NCBI RefSeq assembly: GCF_026626885.1
Contig: NZ_JAPNOA010000003.1
Coordinates: 92,631-156,630, forward strand
Direction: 5' to 3'
DNA from: Parathalassolituus penaei
Lineage (GTDB): Bacteria; Pseudomonadota; Gammaproteobacteria; Pseudomonadales; Oceanobacteraceae
Length of the DNA stretch: 64,000 bases
Below, one piece after another: positions 30,866-40,082 of this stretch; the stretch's first letter is position 1; every line of letters starts with the position of its first letter. A program made the position numbers and the translations under genes. The notes under the pieces were generated by a model, which did no database searches, was not told the DNA's origin, and saw only the letters and a program-made list of their open reading frames with translations.

Positions 30866-32029
30866 ATGAGCAACCCGATTTCCAACCTGCGCAAGTTTGT
30901 CTCACCGGAGATTATTTTTGGTGTTGGCGCTCGTCGCACCGTCGGTAACTTTGCCCGCAACTTTGGCGCCCAGCGGGTGCTGATTGTGTCCGACCCAGGT
31001 GTTGTGGCCGCGGGCTGGGTTGCCGATGTTGAAGCCAGCCTGGCAGAAATGGAGATTGATTACCGGGTCTTCACCCAGGTCAGCCCCAATCCACGTGCCG
31101 AAGAAGTGATGGCCGGTGCCCAGCTTTATATTCAGGAAGGCTGCAACGTCATTGTTGCCGTCGGTGGTGGCAGCCCGATGGACTGCGCCAAGGGGATCGG
31201 TATTGTCAGCGCCAACCGTCAGCACATTCTGATGTTTGAAGGGGTGGATCGTATTCACGCCCCTATTCCACCGCTGATTTTTATCCCGACCACGGCTGGC
31301 ACCTCGGCCGACGTGTCCCAGTTCGCTATCATTTCCGATACCGATACCATGATGAAGGTGTCGATTATCAGCAAGGCCGTGGTGCCAGATGTATCGCTGA
31401 TCGACCCGGAAACCACGGTCACCATGGACCCGTTCCTGACCGCCTGCACCGGTATCGACGCCATGGTGCACGCCATTGAGGCCTTTGTGTCCACCGCCAG
31501 TGGCCCGTTAACCGATATGTACGCACTGGAAGCCATTCGTCTGGTGGCCGACAACCTGCCGCAACTGATTCTGGAGCCGGGTAACTTGCAACTGCGCGAA
31601 CACCTGATGCTGGCCAGCCTGAAAGCCGGTCTGGCGTTTTCCAATGCAATTCTGGGGGCCGTACACGCGATGTCGCACAGTCTGGGTGGTTATCTCGACC
31701 TGCCACATGGTCTGTGTAACGCCATTCTGGTCGAACGGGTGATCGATTATAACTTCCACAGCGCCGAAGACCGTTTCCGCGTAGTGGCTGAAACCCTCGG
31801 CGTGGATACCCGCGGCATGATTGCCAAAGATGTTCGCAAAGCCCTGATCAATCGCGTGCGTCTGCTCAAGGAAGCCGTTGGCCTGACCCAGAGCCTGGCG
31901 TCCACGGGTGTCAGCCGTGCCGATATTCCGGTGTTGTCAGGCAAGGCGTTGACCGACCCTTGTATCCTGACCAACCCACGCAAGTCCTGTAAACGAGATG
32001 TAGAGGTAGTGTATGAGGAAGCTCTCTGA
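30866..32029 (+). CDS. ercA: Iron-containing alcohol dehydrogenase ErcA-like
   Basis: 387 residues from the ATG at 30866 (GGAAG upstream, MSNPISNLRKFVSPEIIFG). Type III alcohol dehydrogenase: NAD-binding GGGSPMDCAKGIGI at about 95, PTTAGTSADVSQFA, and metal ligands Asp and His in TGIDAMVHAIEAF plus His residues in AVHAMSHSLGGYLDLPHGLCNA. In P. aeruginosa ErcA is required for regulating ethanol oxidation rather than for bulk catabolism and is paired with ErcS, exactly as here. The 3' end overlaps ercS by 17 bases. Substrate and regulatory mode are inferred from the family. Confidence 0.9.
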   Translation: MSNPISNLRKFVSPEIIFGVGARRTVGNFARNFGAQRVLIVSDPGVVAAGWVADVEASLAEMEIDYRVFTQVSPNPRAEEVMAGAQLYIQEGCNVIVAVGGGSPMDCAKGIGIVSANRQHILMFEGVDRIHAPIPPLIFIPTTAGTSADVSQFAIISDTDTMMKVSIISKAVVPDVSLIDPETTVTMDPFLTACTGIDAMVHAIEAFVSTASGPLTDMYALEAIRLVADNLPQLILEPGNLQLREHLMLASLKAGLAFSNAILGAVHAMSHSLGGYLDLPHGLCNAILVERVIDYNFHSAEDRFRVVAETLGVDTRGMIAKDVRKALINRVRLLKEAVGLTQSLASTGVSRADIPVLSGKALTDPCILTNPRKSCKRDVEVVYEEAL

Positions 32030-33758
32030 GGCGAATGGCCAACAGGGCCAGCCAGCAGAGACCAGTGCTACCGACATCCGGCCGGCGCCACGTGGCGCAC
32101 TGGATGACGACAATGCCATGATCCAGAACCTGATTGGTCTGGGAGCATTTTCTGCACGCAAGAGTTACTACCCTGAACTGTTGCAAAAAATCGACGAACT
32201 GGAAGTCGAAAAAGAACGTTACAAGTGGCTGGTTGAGCACGCCGTCCACGGTATTTTCCAGGCCCGGATGGATGCTGGCATCAGTGCGGCCAACCCGTCC
32301 ATTGCCCGTATTTGCGGCTATCCCGACGCAGAACAATTCCAGCAAGCCATTCGCCATCTGGCCACTGACCTGTTCAGCGACAGTGAAGACCTCGACGACC
32401 TGCTGACCTGTCTGTATCGCGACGGACAGCGCGTTGGTTTTGAATCCCATTTCCGCAAACTGAACGGCGAAACCGTGCCGGTATCCCTCAACGTGTTGCT
32501 GAAAGACCGCGAAACCGGCCTGATCGAAGTGTTTGTCCATGACATCACGGAACGCAAACGCGCGCAGGAAGCCATGGCGCGTATCAATACCGAGCTGGAA
32601 CAACGGGTAGAAGCCCGCACCCGCGAATTACAGGCCGCCAAACAAGAAGCCGAAGACGCCAACGCCAGCAAGGACAAATATCTGGCGGCCGCCAGTCATG
32701 ACCTGCTGCAACCGTTAAATGCCGCTCGTCTGCTGGTAGCCACGCTGCAGGAACGCGACCTCTGCCACGACAACCGCCATCTGGTTGAGCGCATTCACAC
32801 GGCCCTCACCGGCGCCGAAGAATTACTGGCTGACCTGCTGGATATTTCCCGTCTGGACGCCAACGCCGTGACCCCGGATCAGGAAGAGTTTGCCGCTCGC
32901 GACCTGCTACAGGCTCTGTACAGCGAATTTCAGCCAGTAGCCCAACAGGCCGGACTCGAACTCAAACTGATTGATACCAGCCATGTGGTACGCAGCGATT
33001 CACGACTGCTGATGCGAATCCTGCGTAACTTCGTCAGCAACGCCATTCGTTACACTCCTACTGGCCGTGTGGTGCTGGGAGCGCGCCGTTATGGTGATTA
33101 TGTTGACCTGCTGGTCTGTGACTCCGGTCCCGGCATTGCCGACCACCAGCGTGACGAGATTTTCCGCGAATTCCGCCAGCTCGATAATGCCCAGAAAGGC
33201 CGCAGCAAAGGTGTTGGTCTGGGTCTGGCGATTGTGGAGCGTATCGCGCGCATGATGAATCACCCGATCCTGTTCAAATCCAAGGTCGGCAAAGGCAGCT
33301 GTTTTGGTGTGCGCGTACCGTTAACCGGCCGCCAGCAACAGCAGGTGCTGACCAAGGTATCCGAGGCCTTGCCACCGGGTGGCAAACTCGATCGGGTTCG
33401 GGTTCTGGTCATTGATAACGAGGAAACCATTCGCCACAGCATGAAAGAGCTGCTGCAGGCGTGGGGCTGTAATGTGATTACCGCCAATGGTGAGTCCATG
33501 GCAATCGACGCCTGGCACAACTTCCATCCAGATATCATTCTGGCCGACTATCACCTCGACCAGTCGGAAACCGGCACTCATGTGTTAAGCCGACTGGAAA
33601 AACAGACCGGAGAACGCACACCCGCAGTGGTGATCACCGCTGACCGCTCCGACCCGGTGCGTCAGGAGATCACCCGTCAGGGAGCCGTACGTTTAAACAA
33701 GCCGGTCAAACCGGCTAAGTTACGGGCGTTGATGTGTTTTATGCTGGGCATGGCGTAA
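32013..33758 (+). CDS. ercS: Hybrid histidine kinase ErcS-like
   Basis: 581 residues, no membrane span. After a 60-residue leader come a coiled coil, one PAS domain (about 68-180), HisKA with YLAAASHDLLQPLNAARLL (His near residue 234), an HATPase (VCDSGPGI, KGVGLGLAIV) and a C-terminal receiver (IILADYHLDQ, Asp near 513). The kinase core closely resembles that of the NahK-like protein at 22959-25550, so the two are paralogues. It overlaps ercA by 17 bases and ends the NosR-like/ercA/ercS operon at a terminator. Its likely target is the ErbR-like regulator, by analogy with Pseudomonas. Confidence 0.88.
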   Translation: MRKLSEANGQQGQPAETSATDIRPAPRGALDDDNAMIQNLIGLGAFSARKSYYPELLQKIDELEVEKERYKWLVEHAVHGIFQARMDAGISAANPSIARICGYPDAEQFQQAIRHLATDLFSDSEDLDDLLTCLYRDGQRVGFESHFRKLNGETVPVSLNVLLKDRETGLIEVFVHDITERKRAQEAMARINTELEQRVEARTRELQAAKQEAEDANASKDKYLAAASHDLLQPLNAARLLVATLQERDLCHDNRHLVERIHTALTGAEELLADLLDISRLDANAVTPDQEEFAARDLLQALYSEFQPVAQQAGLELKLIDTSHVVRSDSRLLMRILRNFVSNAIRYTPTGRVVLGARRYGDYVDLLVCDSGPGIADHQRDEIFREFRQLDNAQKGRSKGVGLGLAIVERIARMMNHPILFKSKVGKGSCFGVRVPLTGRQQQQVLTKVSEALPPGGKLDRVRVLVIDNEETIRHSMKELLQAWGCNVITANGESMAIDAWHNFHPDIILADYHLDQSETGTHVLSRLEKQTGERTPAVVITADRSDPVRQEITRQGAVRLNKPVKPAKLRALMCFMLGMA

Positions 33759-33769
33759 GCCATTCCTCA

Positions 33770-33808
33770 AAAAACGGCAGCCCGGTCAAAACCGCAGCTG
33801 CCGTTTTT
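33770..33808. terminator. Bidirectional terminator between ercS and bioA
   Basis: CGGCAGC/GCTGCCG stem with an A-run before and six T after, placed between convergent genes. Confidence 0.9.
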
Positions 33809-33810
33809 TA

Positions 33811-35217
33811 TCAGACAAAATCGGCCGGATTATTGCGGGTAGCCTGCTCCAGATAAGCACGCACCGCGGTTTGCAGGCCGCTGGTCAACAGCTGGATATC
33901 CGCATCGGTCGCCACCAGCGGTGGCATCAGATACACCAGATTGGCAAATGGCCGCACCCAGATACCCTGTTCCAGACAGAGTGGCTGCAACATCCTCGTG
34001 TTCACGTTGGCCGTCATTTCGACCACGCCAATCGCGCCCAGCGTACGCACATCCTGAACGCCCGGCAGCTCTGCCAGCGAAACCAGCCCGGCCGCCAGCC
34101 CCGCATTGATACGCTCACAGTTACTACGCCAGTCGGAGGCCATTAACAGATCAATACTGGCGCAGGCCACCGAACAGGCCAGCGGATTGGCCATAAAGGT
34201 CGGGCCATGCATAAAGCAGCCAGCTTCACCCTGACTGATGGTTTCCGCCACATGCCGGGTGGTCAAGGTCGCCGCCAGAGTCAGGTAACCGCCGGTAATG
34301 GCCTTGCCAAGGCACATAATGTCGGGACTGATACCCGCATGGTTACAGGCAAACAATTCGCCGGTACGGCCAAAACCGGTGGCGATTTCGTCCGCAATCA
34401 GCAGAACATCAAACTCGTCACACAACTCACGCGCCGCCTGCAAATAGGCCGGATGGTAACAGCGCATACCACCCGCCCCTTGCAGAATCGGCTCAACAAT
34501 AAAGGCCGCCAGCTCGTGCTGGTGCTGCTCCAGTGCGGCGCGCAAGGCGGCAATATCCTGTGCTAACAAAGCCTGACTGCTGGCATCCTGCAGGTCGGCA
34601 TCAAAACGCGTACGCGGCGCCGCTACAAAAAACTGCTGCGGCAGCAGACCGGCAAACAGGTGGTGCATACCGCGCTGAGGATCACACAGAGACATGGCCC
34701 CAAGGGTATCGCCGTGATAACCAAACTCCAGCGCCAGCAAACGGCTCTTGTGCGCTTTGCCACGAGCCTGTTGATACTGGATCGCCATCTTGATCGCCAC
34801 TTCAACCGCGACCGAACCGGAGTCGGAGTAAAACACCTTCTCCAGCCCATCCGGCACCAGCGCCAGCAAACGCCGCCCCAGCTCAATTGCAGGCTCGTGA
34901 GTCAGACCACCAAACATCACATGCGCCATGTTCTGGAGCTGACGCTGCAGTGCGGCATTCAGCACCGGGTGGTTATAACCGTGCACCGCACACCACCAGG
35001 ACGACATACCATCCACCAGTTCACGGCCATCGGTCAGACGAATCCGCACACCTTGTGCGGAGGCCACCTGCCACACCGGTGCCGGATTGGTCATTGAACT
35101 GTACGGATGCCAGATATGCTCACGATCAAACGCTGCCAGTTCAGTGGCAGACATGGCAGGAACCAGAGGGGCAACAGCGGAGCCGGATACAGAATCAAAT
35201 GACGGTGACATAGGCAT
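33811..35217 (-). CDS. bioA: Adenosylmethionine-8-amino-7-oxononanoate aminotransferase
   Basis: 468 residues, PLP fold type I. Substrate-loop residues lie in WHPYSSMTNPAPVWQV and DGMSSWWCAVHGYNHP, the cofactor site in DSGSVAVEVAIKMAIQY and FDVLLIADEIATGFGRTG, and the Schiff-base Lys in MCLGKAITGGYLTLAA. It makes 7,8-diaminopelargonate from KAPA using S-adenosylmethionine as amino donor. An N-terminal extension of about 25 residues precedes the conserved core; an internal start (MSATELAAFDREHIWHPY) is possible. It is divergent from bioFHCD across a 214-base region containing a BirA-like operator. Confidence 0.95.
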   Translation of the reverse strand: MPMSPSFDSVSGSAVAPLVPAMSATELAAFDREHIWHPYSSMTNPAPVWQVASAQGVRIRLTDGRELVDGMSSWWCAVHGYNHPVLNAALQRQLQNMAHVMFGGLTHEPAIELGRRLLALVPDGLEKVFYSDSGSVAVEVAIKMAIQYQQARGKAHKSRLLALEFGYHGDTLGAMSLCDPQRGMHHLFAGLLPQQFFVAAPRTRFDADLQDASSQALLAQDIAALRAALEQHQHELAAFIVEPILQGAGGMRCYHPAYLQAARELCDEFDVLLIADEIATGFGRTGELFACNHAGISPDIMCLGKAITGGYLTLAATLTTRHVAETISQGEAGCFMHGPTFMANPLACSVACASIDLLMASDWRSNCERINAGLAAGLVSLAELPGVQDVRTLGAIGVVEMTANVNTRMLQPLCLEQGIWVRPFANLVYLMPPLVATDADIQLLTSGLQTAVRAYLEQATRNNPADFV

Positions 35218-35318
35218 TCACAGGTAACAAAACAGATGAGCCCAGTCTAACCCGGCGCGCGCTGGCAGCCGATACCGGCAGGCCCGGCCACTCAAACTGA
35301 CGGAGTTGTGCTGTGCAC

Positions 35319-35351
35319 CAGTAAACCTGAGGCCAACAGCAGGGTTGACCG
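35319..35351. promoter_or_regulatory. Candidate BirA operator between bioA and bioF
   Basis: CAGTAAACC and GGTTGACCG are separated by 15 bases. This approximates the gammaproteobacterial BirA site TTGTAAACC-N15-GGTTTACAA; seven of nine and six of nine positions match. The divergent placement mirrors the E. coli bioA/bioB operator. Confidence 0.5.
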
Positions 35352-35431
35352 CAGGTAATCGCTCTCTATTGTCTGGAGTTTGTCTATCATGCGCCAGCGT
35401 TCCCCCGGCTGGCCCAAAGTCCCGGAATTTC

Positions 35432-36628
35432 ATGAGCTGGAATCAACGAATTGCATCCGCCCTGCAGCAGCGTCACGCCGCTCATCAGTGGCGTCAGCCG
35501 GTTACCCTCGACAGTGCGCAGGGAACCGAAGTCGAGGTTAACGGCCAGCGTCTGATCAACTTCTGCAGCAACGACTACCTGGGCCTCGCCAATACCGGCG
35601 GTGATGATCTTGCCGCTGCCGCCCAACGCTGGGGCCTTGGCAGTGGTGCGTCGCATCTGGTGTGTGGCCACAGCCGTGCTCACCAGCAACTGGAAGAAGC
35701 ACTGGCGCACCATACCGGTTATCCCCGGGCACTCTTGTTCTCGACCGGCTACATGGCCAACATGGGAGTCATCAACGCCTTCGCCCAACGTGGCGATCTG
35801 GTGCTGCAGGACCGTCTGAATCATGCATCGTTACTCGACGGTGCCCAACTCAGTCGCGCCGATTTCCAGCGTTATCACCACCTTGATTACACTCACCTGC
35901 AACAACGCCTGCAGAATTTCCGGGAAAGCCAGGCCAACAGCAGCCGTCAGGGTCTGGCGATGGTGGTCACCGACAGTATTTTCAGTATGGATGGCGACCT
36001 CGCCGACGTTGCCGCCCTCAGCCGGATTTGCCAGCAACAGGATGCCCTGTTGATGGTCGATGACGCCCACGGTCTGGGTGTGATTGGCACCAACGGTGGT
36101 GGTGTGCGCGAGCACTTCGGTCTGAGCCCGGCTGAACTGCCGTTATATGTCGGCACCCTTGGCAAGGCGCTGGGAGGTTTTGGTGCCTTTGTGGGGGCCG
36201 ATTCCGATACCATTGATTACCTGATCCAGTTTGCGCGTCCGTATATCTACACCACCGCCCTGCCACCAGCGGTTGCCGAAGCCATGCTGGGCAACCTCCG
36301 TCGAATGAAGGATAACCAGCTGCGTCAGGTTCTGGATGGCCATATTCAGCACTTCCGCGCTCGTGCACTGGAAGCCGGTCTGAATCTGATGGATTCCGTC
36401 TCACCGATCCAGCCGTTGCTGGTTGGTGCTGAAGATCGCACGCTGGAACTGAGCCAGAAACTGCGTCAGCGTGGTTTCTGGGTAACGGCCATCCGTCCAC
36501 CAACCGTACCGGAAGGCAGCAGCCGTCTGCGCATTACCCTCACAGCAGCCCATCATCGTGATCAGATTGACGCCCTGCTGGACGCCCTGATTGAACTCTG
36601 CACTGATCCACAGGAGCCAAGGTCATGA
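35432..36628 (+). CDS. bioF: 8-amino-7-oxononanoate synthase
   Basis: 398 residues from the ATG at 35432 (MSWNQRIASALQQRH), the usual BioF start; the longer frame upstream crosses the operator region. PLP fold type I with NFCSNDYLGLA near residue 46, MVDDAHGLGVIG and the Schiff-base Lys in GTLGKALGGFGAFVG. It condenses pimeloyl-ACP with alanine to KAPA. It overlaps bioH by 4 bases and heads bioF-bioH-bioC-bioD. Confidence 0.96.
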   Translation: MSWNQRIASALQQRHAAHQWRQPVTLDSAQGTEVEVNGQRLINFCSNDYLGLANTGGDDLAAAAQRWGLGSGASHLVCGHSRAHQQLEEALAHHTGYPRALLFSTGYMANMGVINAFAQRGDLVLQDRLNHASLLDGAQLSRADFQRYHHLDYTHLQQRLQNFRESQANSSRQGLAMVVTDSIFSMDGDLADVAALSRICQQQDALLMVDDAHGLGVIGTNGGGVREHFGLSPAELPLYVGTLGKALGGFGAFVGADSDTIDYLIQFARPYIYTTALPPAVAEAMLGNLRRMKDNQLRQVLDGHIQHFRARALEAGLNLMDSVSPIQPLLVGAEDRTLELSQKLRQRGFWVTAIRPPTVPEGSSRLRITLTAAHHRDQIDALLDALIELCTDPQEPRS

Positions 36629-37359
36629 GTCTGCCATTATGGCAACCACTGGCCAGCATCAACGCTGACCAGACACCGACCACCAGCTGGTACTGGTTAC
36701 CAGGCTGGAGTTTTGCACCAACCGTATTTGCTGATTTTCTGGCTACCCTGCCGGGCCAGCACTGGGGCCTGAACTGGGATGCCGCTGCTGGCGACTTCCA
36801 GAGCTTTGCTGAACAACTGGCGGCCAGCGCCCAACCCGGTGCCATCTGGGTTGGCTGGTCGCTGGGTGGCGCGCTGGCGATGCGTGCAGCGCATGCTGCT
36901 AACGCTCGTTCGGTACTCACCATCGCCACTGGCCAGCAGTTCTGCAAACCGGATAACGGCAGCGACTGGGGGATGGACCCGGCGGTGTTTGAGGCTTTCC
37001 AGCAAGGCCTGGCACAACAACCAGAGAAAACCCTGAAACGTTTTCTGGGCCTGTGTGCCCAGGGCAGTGATGAGCGCAAGACACTGGCGAACCGACTGGC
37101 CGAATATCAGCTCAGTCCCGAAGGTCGCAGCCTTGGCCACAGTCTCGCCTGGCTCGGCGAGTACAATCTGGAGCAGGATCAGCGCGCCTTGCAGGCGGCA
37201 GGTATTCCGCAATTACACCTGTATGCCAGTGCCGACAGCCTGACACCGGGAGGACTGGAGCCGTCTCGCGGCATGGGCCAAAGCCACGGCCTGTTGCTGG
37301 AAACCGCCAGCCACAACGAACTCGCTTCCCTGTTTGCGACTCTGGGGCAGGATCACTGA
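36625..37359 (+). CDS. bioH: Pimeloyl-ACP methyl ester esterase BioH
   Basis: 244 residues, alpha/beta hydrolase. The nucleophile is Ser79 in GWSLGGALAMR. The acid is probably the Asp in LYASADSLTPGG and the base the His in ETASHNE. An oxyanion/lid region lies at about 120-165. BioH ends fatty-acid-like elongation of the pimeloyl chain by removing the methyl ester that BioC installs. Its placement between bioF and bioC supports this over a generic hydrolase, although similarity to E. coli BioH is moderate. Confidence 0.9.
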   Translation: MSLPLWQPLASINADQTPTTSWYWLPGWSFAPTVFADFLATLPGQHWGLNWDAAAGDFQSFAEQLAASAQPGAIWVGWSLGGALAMRAAHAANARSVLTIATGQQFCKPDNGSDWGMDPAVFEAFQQGLAQQPEKTLKRFLGLCAQGSDERKTLANRLAEYQLSPEGRSLGHSLAWLGEYNLEQDQRALQAAGIPQLHLYASADSLTPGGLEPSRGMGQSHGLLLETASHNELASLFATLGQDH

Positions 37360-37364
37360 CCATC

Positions 37365-38228
37365 ATGACCGAATTCTTGCGTGACAAACGCCAGGTCAGC
37401 CAGCAATTCAACCGCGCTGCCCGTTGTTATGACAGTGCTGCCACCGTGCAGCAACAAGCCGCCGATACCCTGCTCGACCTGCTGCAGGAACAACACCTGC
37501 CATTAAATGGCCACTGGGCCGATATTGGCTGTGGCACCGGCTACTCGTTTGCCAGCCTGCTGAAACTGGGCGCGGGCCAGGTTAGTGGTATCGATCTGGC
37601 TTCCGGCATGCTGGAAACCGCTGCCGCCCGCAAACTGCCGAATATCCAGCTGATTCAGGCTGATGCTGATGATTTGCCACTGGCAACCGACAGCCAGGAC
37701 GGTATTTTCTCCAGCCTGATGATCCAGTGGAGTGAACATCCGCAACACACCCTGCAGGAATGGGCACGGGTATTAAAACCCGGTGGTACGCTGGCAATTG
37801 CTACCCTGCTGCCCGGCACGCATCGTGAGTTGCAAACCGCCTGGCGCAAGATCGATAACTTCCGCCATGTAAACCCGTTTACCAGCCAGCACGAACTGAC
37901 CCGCAGTCTGTTTGCCGCCGGACTGGTCATGACCCGTTTGCATCAGCACCAGATCCAGCCGCTCTACAGCAACATGAGTGAGCTGTTGCACACCCTGAAA
38001 GCCATTGGTGCCACCAACGTCAATCAGGGCCGTCGCCCCGGTCTGGCCGGACGCGCCCTGCTGCGCGCTCTCGACCAGCACTATCCACGCAACGCCGATG
38101 GCCGCCTGCCCCTCAGTTATGAGGTATGCTGGCTGCTGGCAACCAAACAACCCGGCTATGAAACCGCTCCTAACCATCGTCCGTGGATGGAGCCGTATCG
38201 CCGTCATCAGGGCAAGATTCCGACATGA
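37365..38228 (+). CDS. bioC: Malonyl-ACP O-methyltransferase BioC
   Basis: 287 residues, class I SAM methyltransferase. Motif I WADIGCGTGYSFASLL at about 46-61; SGIDLASGMLETA and QADADDLPLATDSQDGIFSS follow, with the post-motif LKPGGTLAIATLLPGT. The N-terminal DKRQVSQQFNRAARCYDSAATVQ is typical of BioC. It methylates malonyl-ACP to start pimeloyl synthesis. It begins 5 bases after bioH and overlaps bioD by 4 bases. The C-terminus is about 30 residues longer than the E. coli protein. Confidence 0.95.
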   Translation: MTEFLRDKRQVSQQFNRAARCYDSAATVQQQAADTLLDLLQEQHLPLNGHWADIGCGTGYSFASLLKLGAGQVSGIDLASGMLETAAARKLPNIQLIQADADDLPLATDSQDGIFSSLMIQWSEHPQHTLQEWARVLKPGGTLAIATLLPGTHRELQTAWRKIDNFRHVNPFTSQHELTRSLFAAGLVMTRLHQHQIQPLYSNMSELLHTLKAIGATNVNQGRRPGLAGRALLRALDQHYPRNADGRLPLSYEVCWLLATKQPGYETAPNHRPWMEPYRRHQGKIPT

Positions 38229-38977
38229 TTTCACGTCTCTTTGTAACCGGTACGGATACCGACGCAGGCAAATCCCTTATTTCAGCAGCACTGCTGGAAA
38301 AAGCCCGGCAACAAGGACGGACAACCTTTGGCCTCAAACCGGTTGCGGCCGGTTGTGTACTGAACAGCAACACGGAGGAATGGCAAAACGCCGATGCCCT
38401 GCTGCTGCAACGCCACAGTGAGCCACAACGCCCGTACAACACCCACAACCCGGTGGCCTTGCAAGCGGCCATTGCACCGCACATTGCCGCCCGTCAGGAA
38501 GGTACTCCGCTGAAACTGGCCGCCCTGCGCGATGCCTGTGAAGAACGCCTGCCAACCGACTCCGACCTGATTCTGGTCGAAGGCGCAGGCGGCTGGCTGG
38601 TGCCATTGAATTACACCGAATCGCTGGCCGACCTCGCGGTGGCGCTGAATTATCCGGTGGTACTGGTGGTGGGATTACGTCTGGGGTGTATCAGCCACGC
38701 GCTGCTGAGCGCGGAAGCCATTCTCAGCCGTGGCCTGCCGATTGCAGGTTGGGTCGCCAACAGCTTGTCGGCGCAGATGGACGTGGAAACCGAAAACCTC
38801 GAATTCCTGACCCAATCGTTCGATAACATGGGGATTCCGTGTCTCGGTCATGTACCGTTCCTGCGAGACCTGGCCGCTCGCAAGGTCGGCTTTGATGCTG
38901 CCGGTGGTAACCCGCTGTCGTTCATGCCAGCGCCGGAATACATCACCGAAGTAGCCAGTTATCTGACCCTGCCATAA
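38225..38977 (+). CDS. bioD: Dethiobiotin synthetase
   Basis: 250 residues from the ATG overlapping the bioC stop. P-loop FVTGTDTDAGKSLISAALLE near the start, Mg/ATP site LVEGAGGWLVPLN near residue 120, and VVLVVGLRLGCISHALLSAEAI. It closes the ureido ring of dethiobiotin with CO2 and ATP. It is the last gene of the operon. bioB, which makes the final product, is not in this window. Confidence 0.96.
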   Translation: MISRLFVTGTDTDAGKSLISAALLEKARQQGRTTFGLKPVAAGCVLNSNTEEWQNADALLLQRHSEPQRPYNTHNPVALQAAIAPHIAARQEGTPLKLAALRDACEERLPTDSDLILVEGAGGWLVPLNYTESLADLAVALNYPVVLVVGLRLGCISHALLSAEAILSRGLPIAGWVANSLSAQMDVETENLEFLTQSFDNMGIPCLGHVPFLRDLAARKVGFDAAGGNPLSFMPAPEYITEVASYLTLP

Positions 38978-39027
38978 GCGGATAACGGACTCTCGAAACC
39001 CTCGTCCGGATCACCCCCGCCCGGACT

Positions 39028-39043
39028 ACCGGAAGCCTCCGGT
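39028..39043. terminator. Small hairpin between convergent bioD and LysR gene
   Basis: ACCGGA/TCCGGT, 6 bp with a 4-base loop, directly before the stop of the LysR gene. It is weak as a terminator, and no other candidate is visible in the 66-base gap. Confidence 0.35.
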
Positions 39044-40033
39044 TTACACCAGCAGCGCGGCCTGCTGCTCCTGACTGGCCGCTGCTGCTGAGGACTCTGA
39101 CGCCATCAAACCCGCCCCGAGTATTGCCACACGCTGACGCAACCAGTGATGCCCGAGATCGGTTTCATCCCGCACATGCCACAACATCCGCTCCTGCAAC
39201 ACCGGAATACTGACCGGTGCTGGCCACAGGCTCAGCGGCACATTACTGGCCACTTGCAGAGCCAGACGCCTTGGCAACATCACCAGATAACGACTGCCCG
39301 GCAGCATCATCACCAGACTCAGAAAATTCGGTGCCGTCGCACGAATATCCAGATTCAGAGACATCTGCGCCCGTGCCAGCTCTTCCAGCATCGGTGAATT
39401 ACGGCCAAGGTTGAGCGCCAGATGAGGTAAACGGATATAGAGTTCCCGTGACAGCTCCGTGAGTTGCTGCAACTCGGGGTGATCGCGACAAGTCGCACAC
39501 ACCCAGTCGTCCACAAACAAATCCCGGGTCTGGATATCATCAGTGAGATGACGGGCTTCGTGTAACGGGTCTATCAATGCCCGAATCAGCAGATCAATGC
39601 GCCCACTTTTTAATTCATCCAGCGACAAATCCCCAACCGGCACCAGATTCAGCGACACACCCGGCGCCTCCTGCTCCAGCGCCTGCATCAGGGATGGCAT
39701 CAGCACCGTGGCGACATAATCACTGACGGCCAGCCGGAAGGTACGTTTGACCGAAAATGGATCAAACTCGGGTTCATTCTCCAGCGTTGATTGAATCCGC
39801 AACAACACCTCACGCACCGGCGAGATCAGAGCCCGTGCTCGCGGTGTCAGCTCCATTACCCGCCCCACCCGCACCAGCAACGGGTCGTTAAAACGTTCGC
39901 GCAAACGCTGTAACGAACCACTCATGGCCGGTTGGGTCACGAACAGGCGTTCGGCAGCGCGGCTGACACTTTTCTCTTCCAGCAAGGCGTCCAGCGCTAC
40001 CAGTAAATTCAGATCAAAGCGTTGAAAGTGCAT
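39044..40033 (-). CDS. LysR-family regulator (NodD-like type), divergent from the VOC operon
   Basis: 329 residues. Winged helix with FDLNLLVALDALLEEKSVSRAAERLF and VTQPAMSGSLQRLRERFNDPLLVRVG, then the effector-binding domain (about 95-305). The opening style (HFQRFDLNLL..LLEE) is shared by NodD and NahR-like aromatic-responsive regulators. It is divergent from the VOC-Rieske-monooxygenase operon, with paired TATCGATACA boxes between. It is therefore the probable activator of that operon, with an aromatic or quinone-like inducer as a guess. The Ala/Ser/Gln-rich C-terminal tail is not conserved. Confidence 0.9.
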   Translation of the reverse strand: MHFQRFDLNLLVALDALLEEKSVSRAAERLFVTQPAMSGSLQRLRERFNDPLLVRVGRVMELTPRARALISPVREVLLRIQSTLENEPEFDPFSVKRTFRLAVSDYVATVLMPSLMQALEQEAPGVSLNLVPVGDLSLDELKSGRIDLLIRALIDPLHEARHLTDDIQTRDLFVDDWVCATCRDHPELQQLTELSRELYIRLPHLALNLGRNSPMLEELARAQMSLNLDIRATAPNFLSLVMMLPGSRYLVMLPRRLALQVASNVPLSLWPAPVSIPVLQERMLWHVRDETDLGHHWLRQRVAILGAGLMASESSAAAASQEQQAALLV

Positions 40034-40082
40034 AACAATCCCTGATGCCTAGCCCTCATCAGGGCTGTTATTGTTGTTCTTA

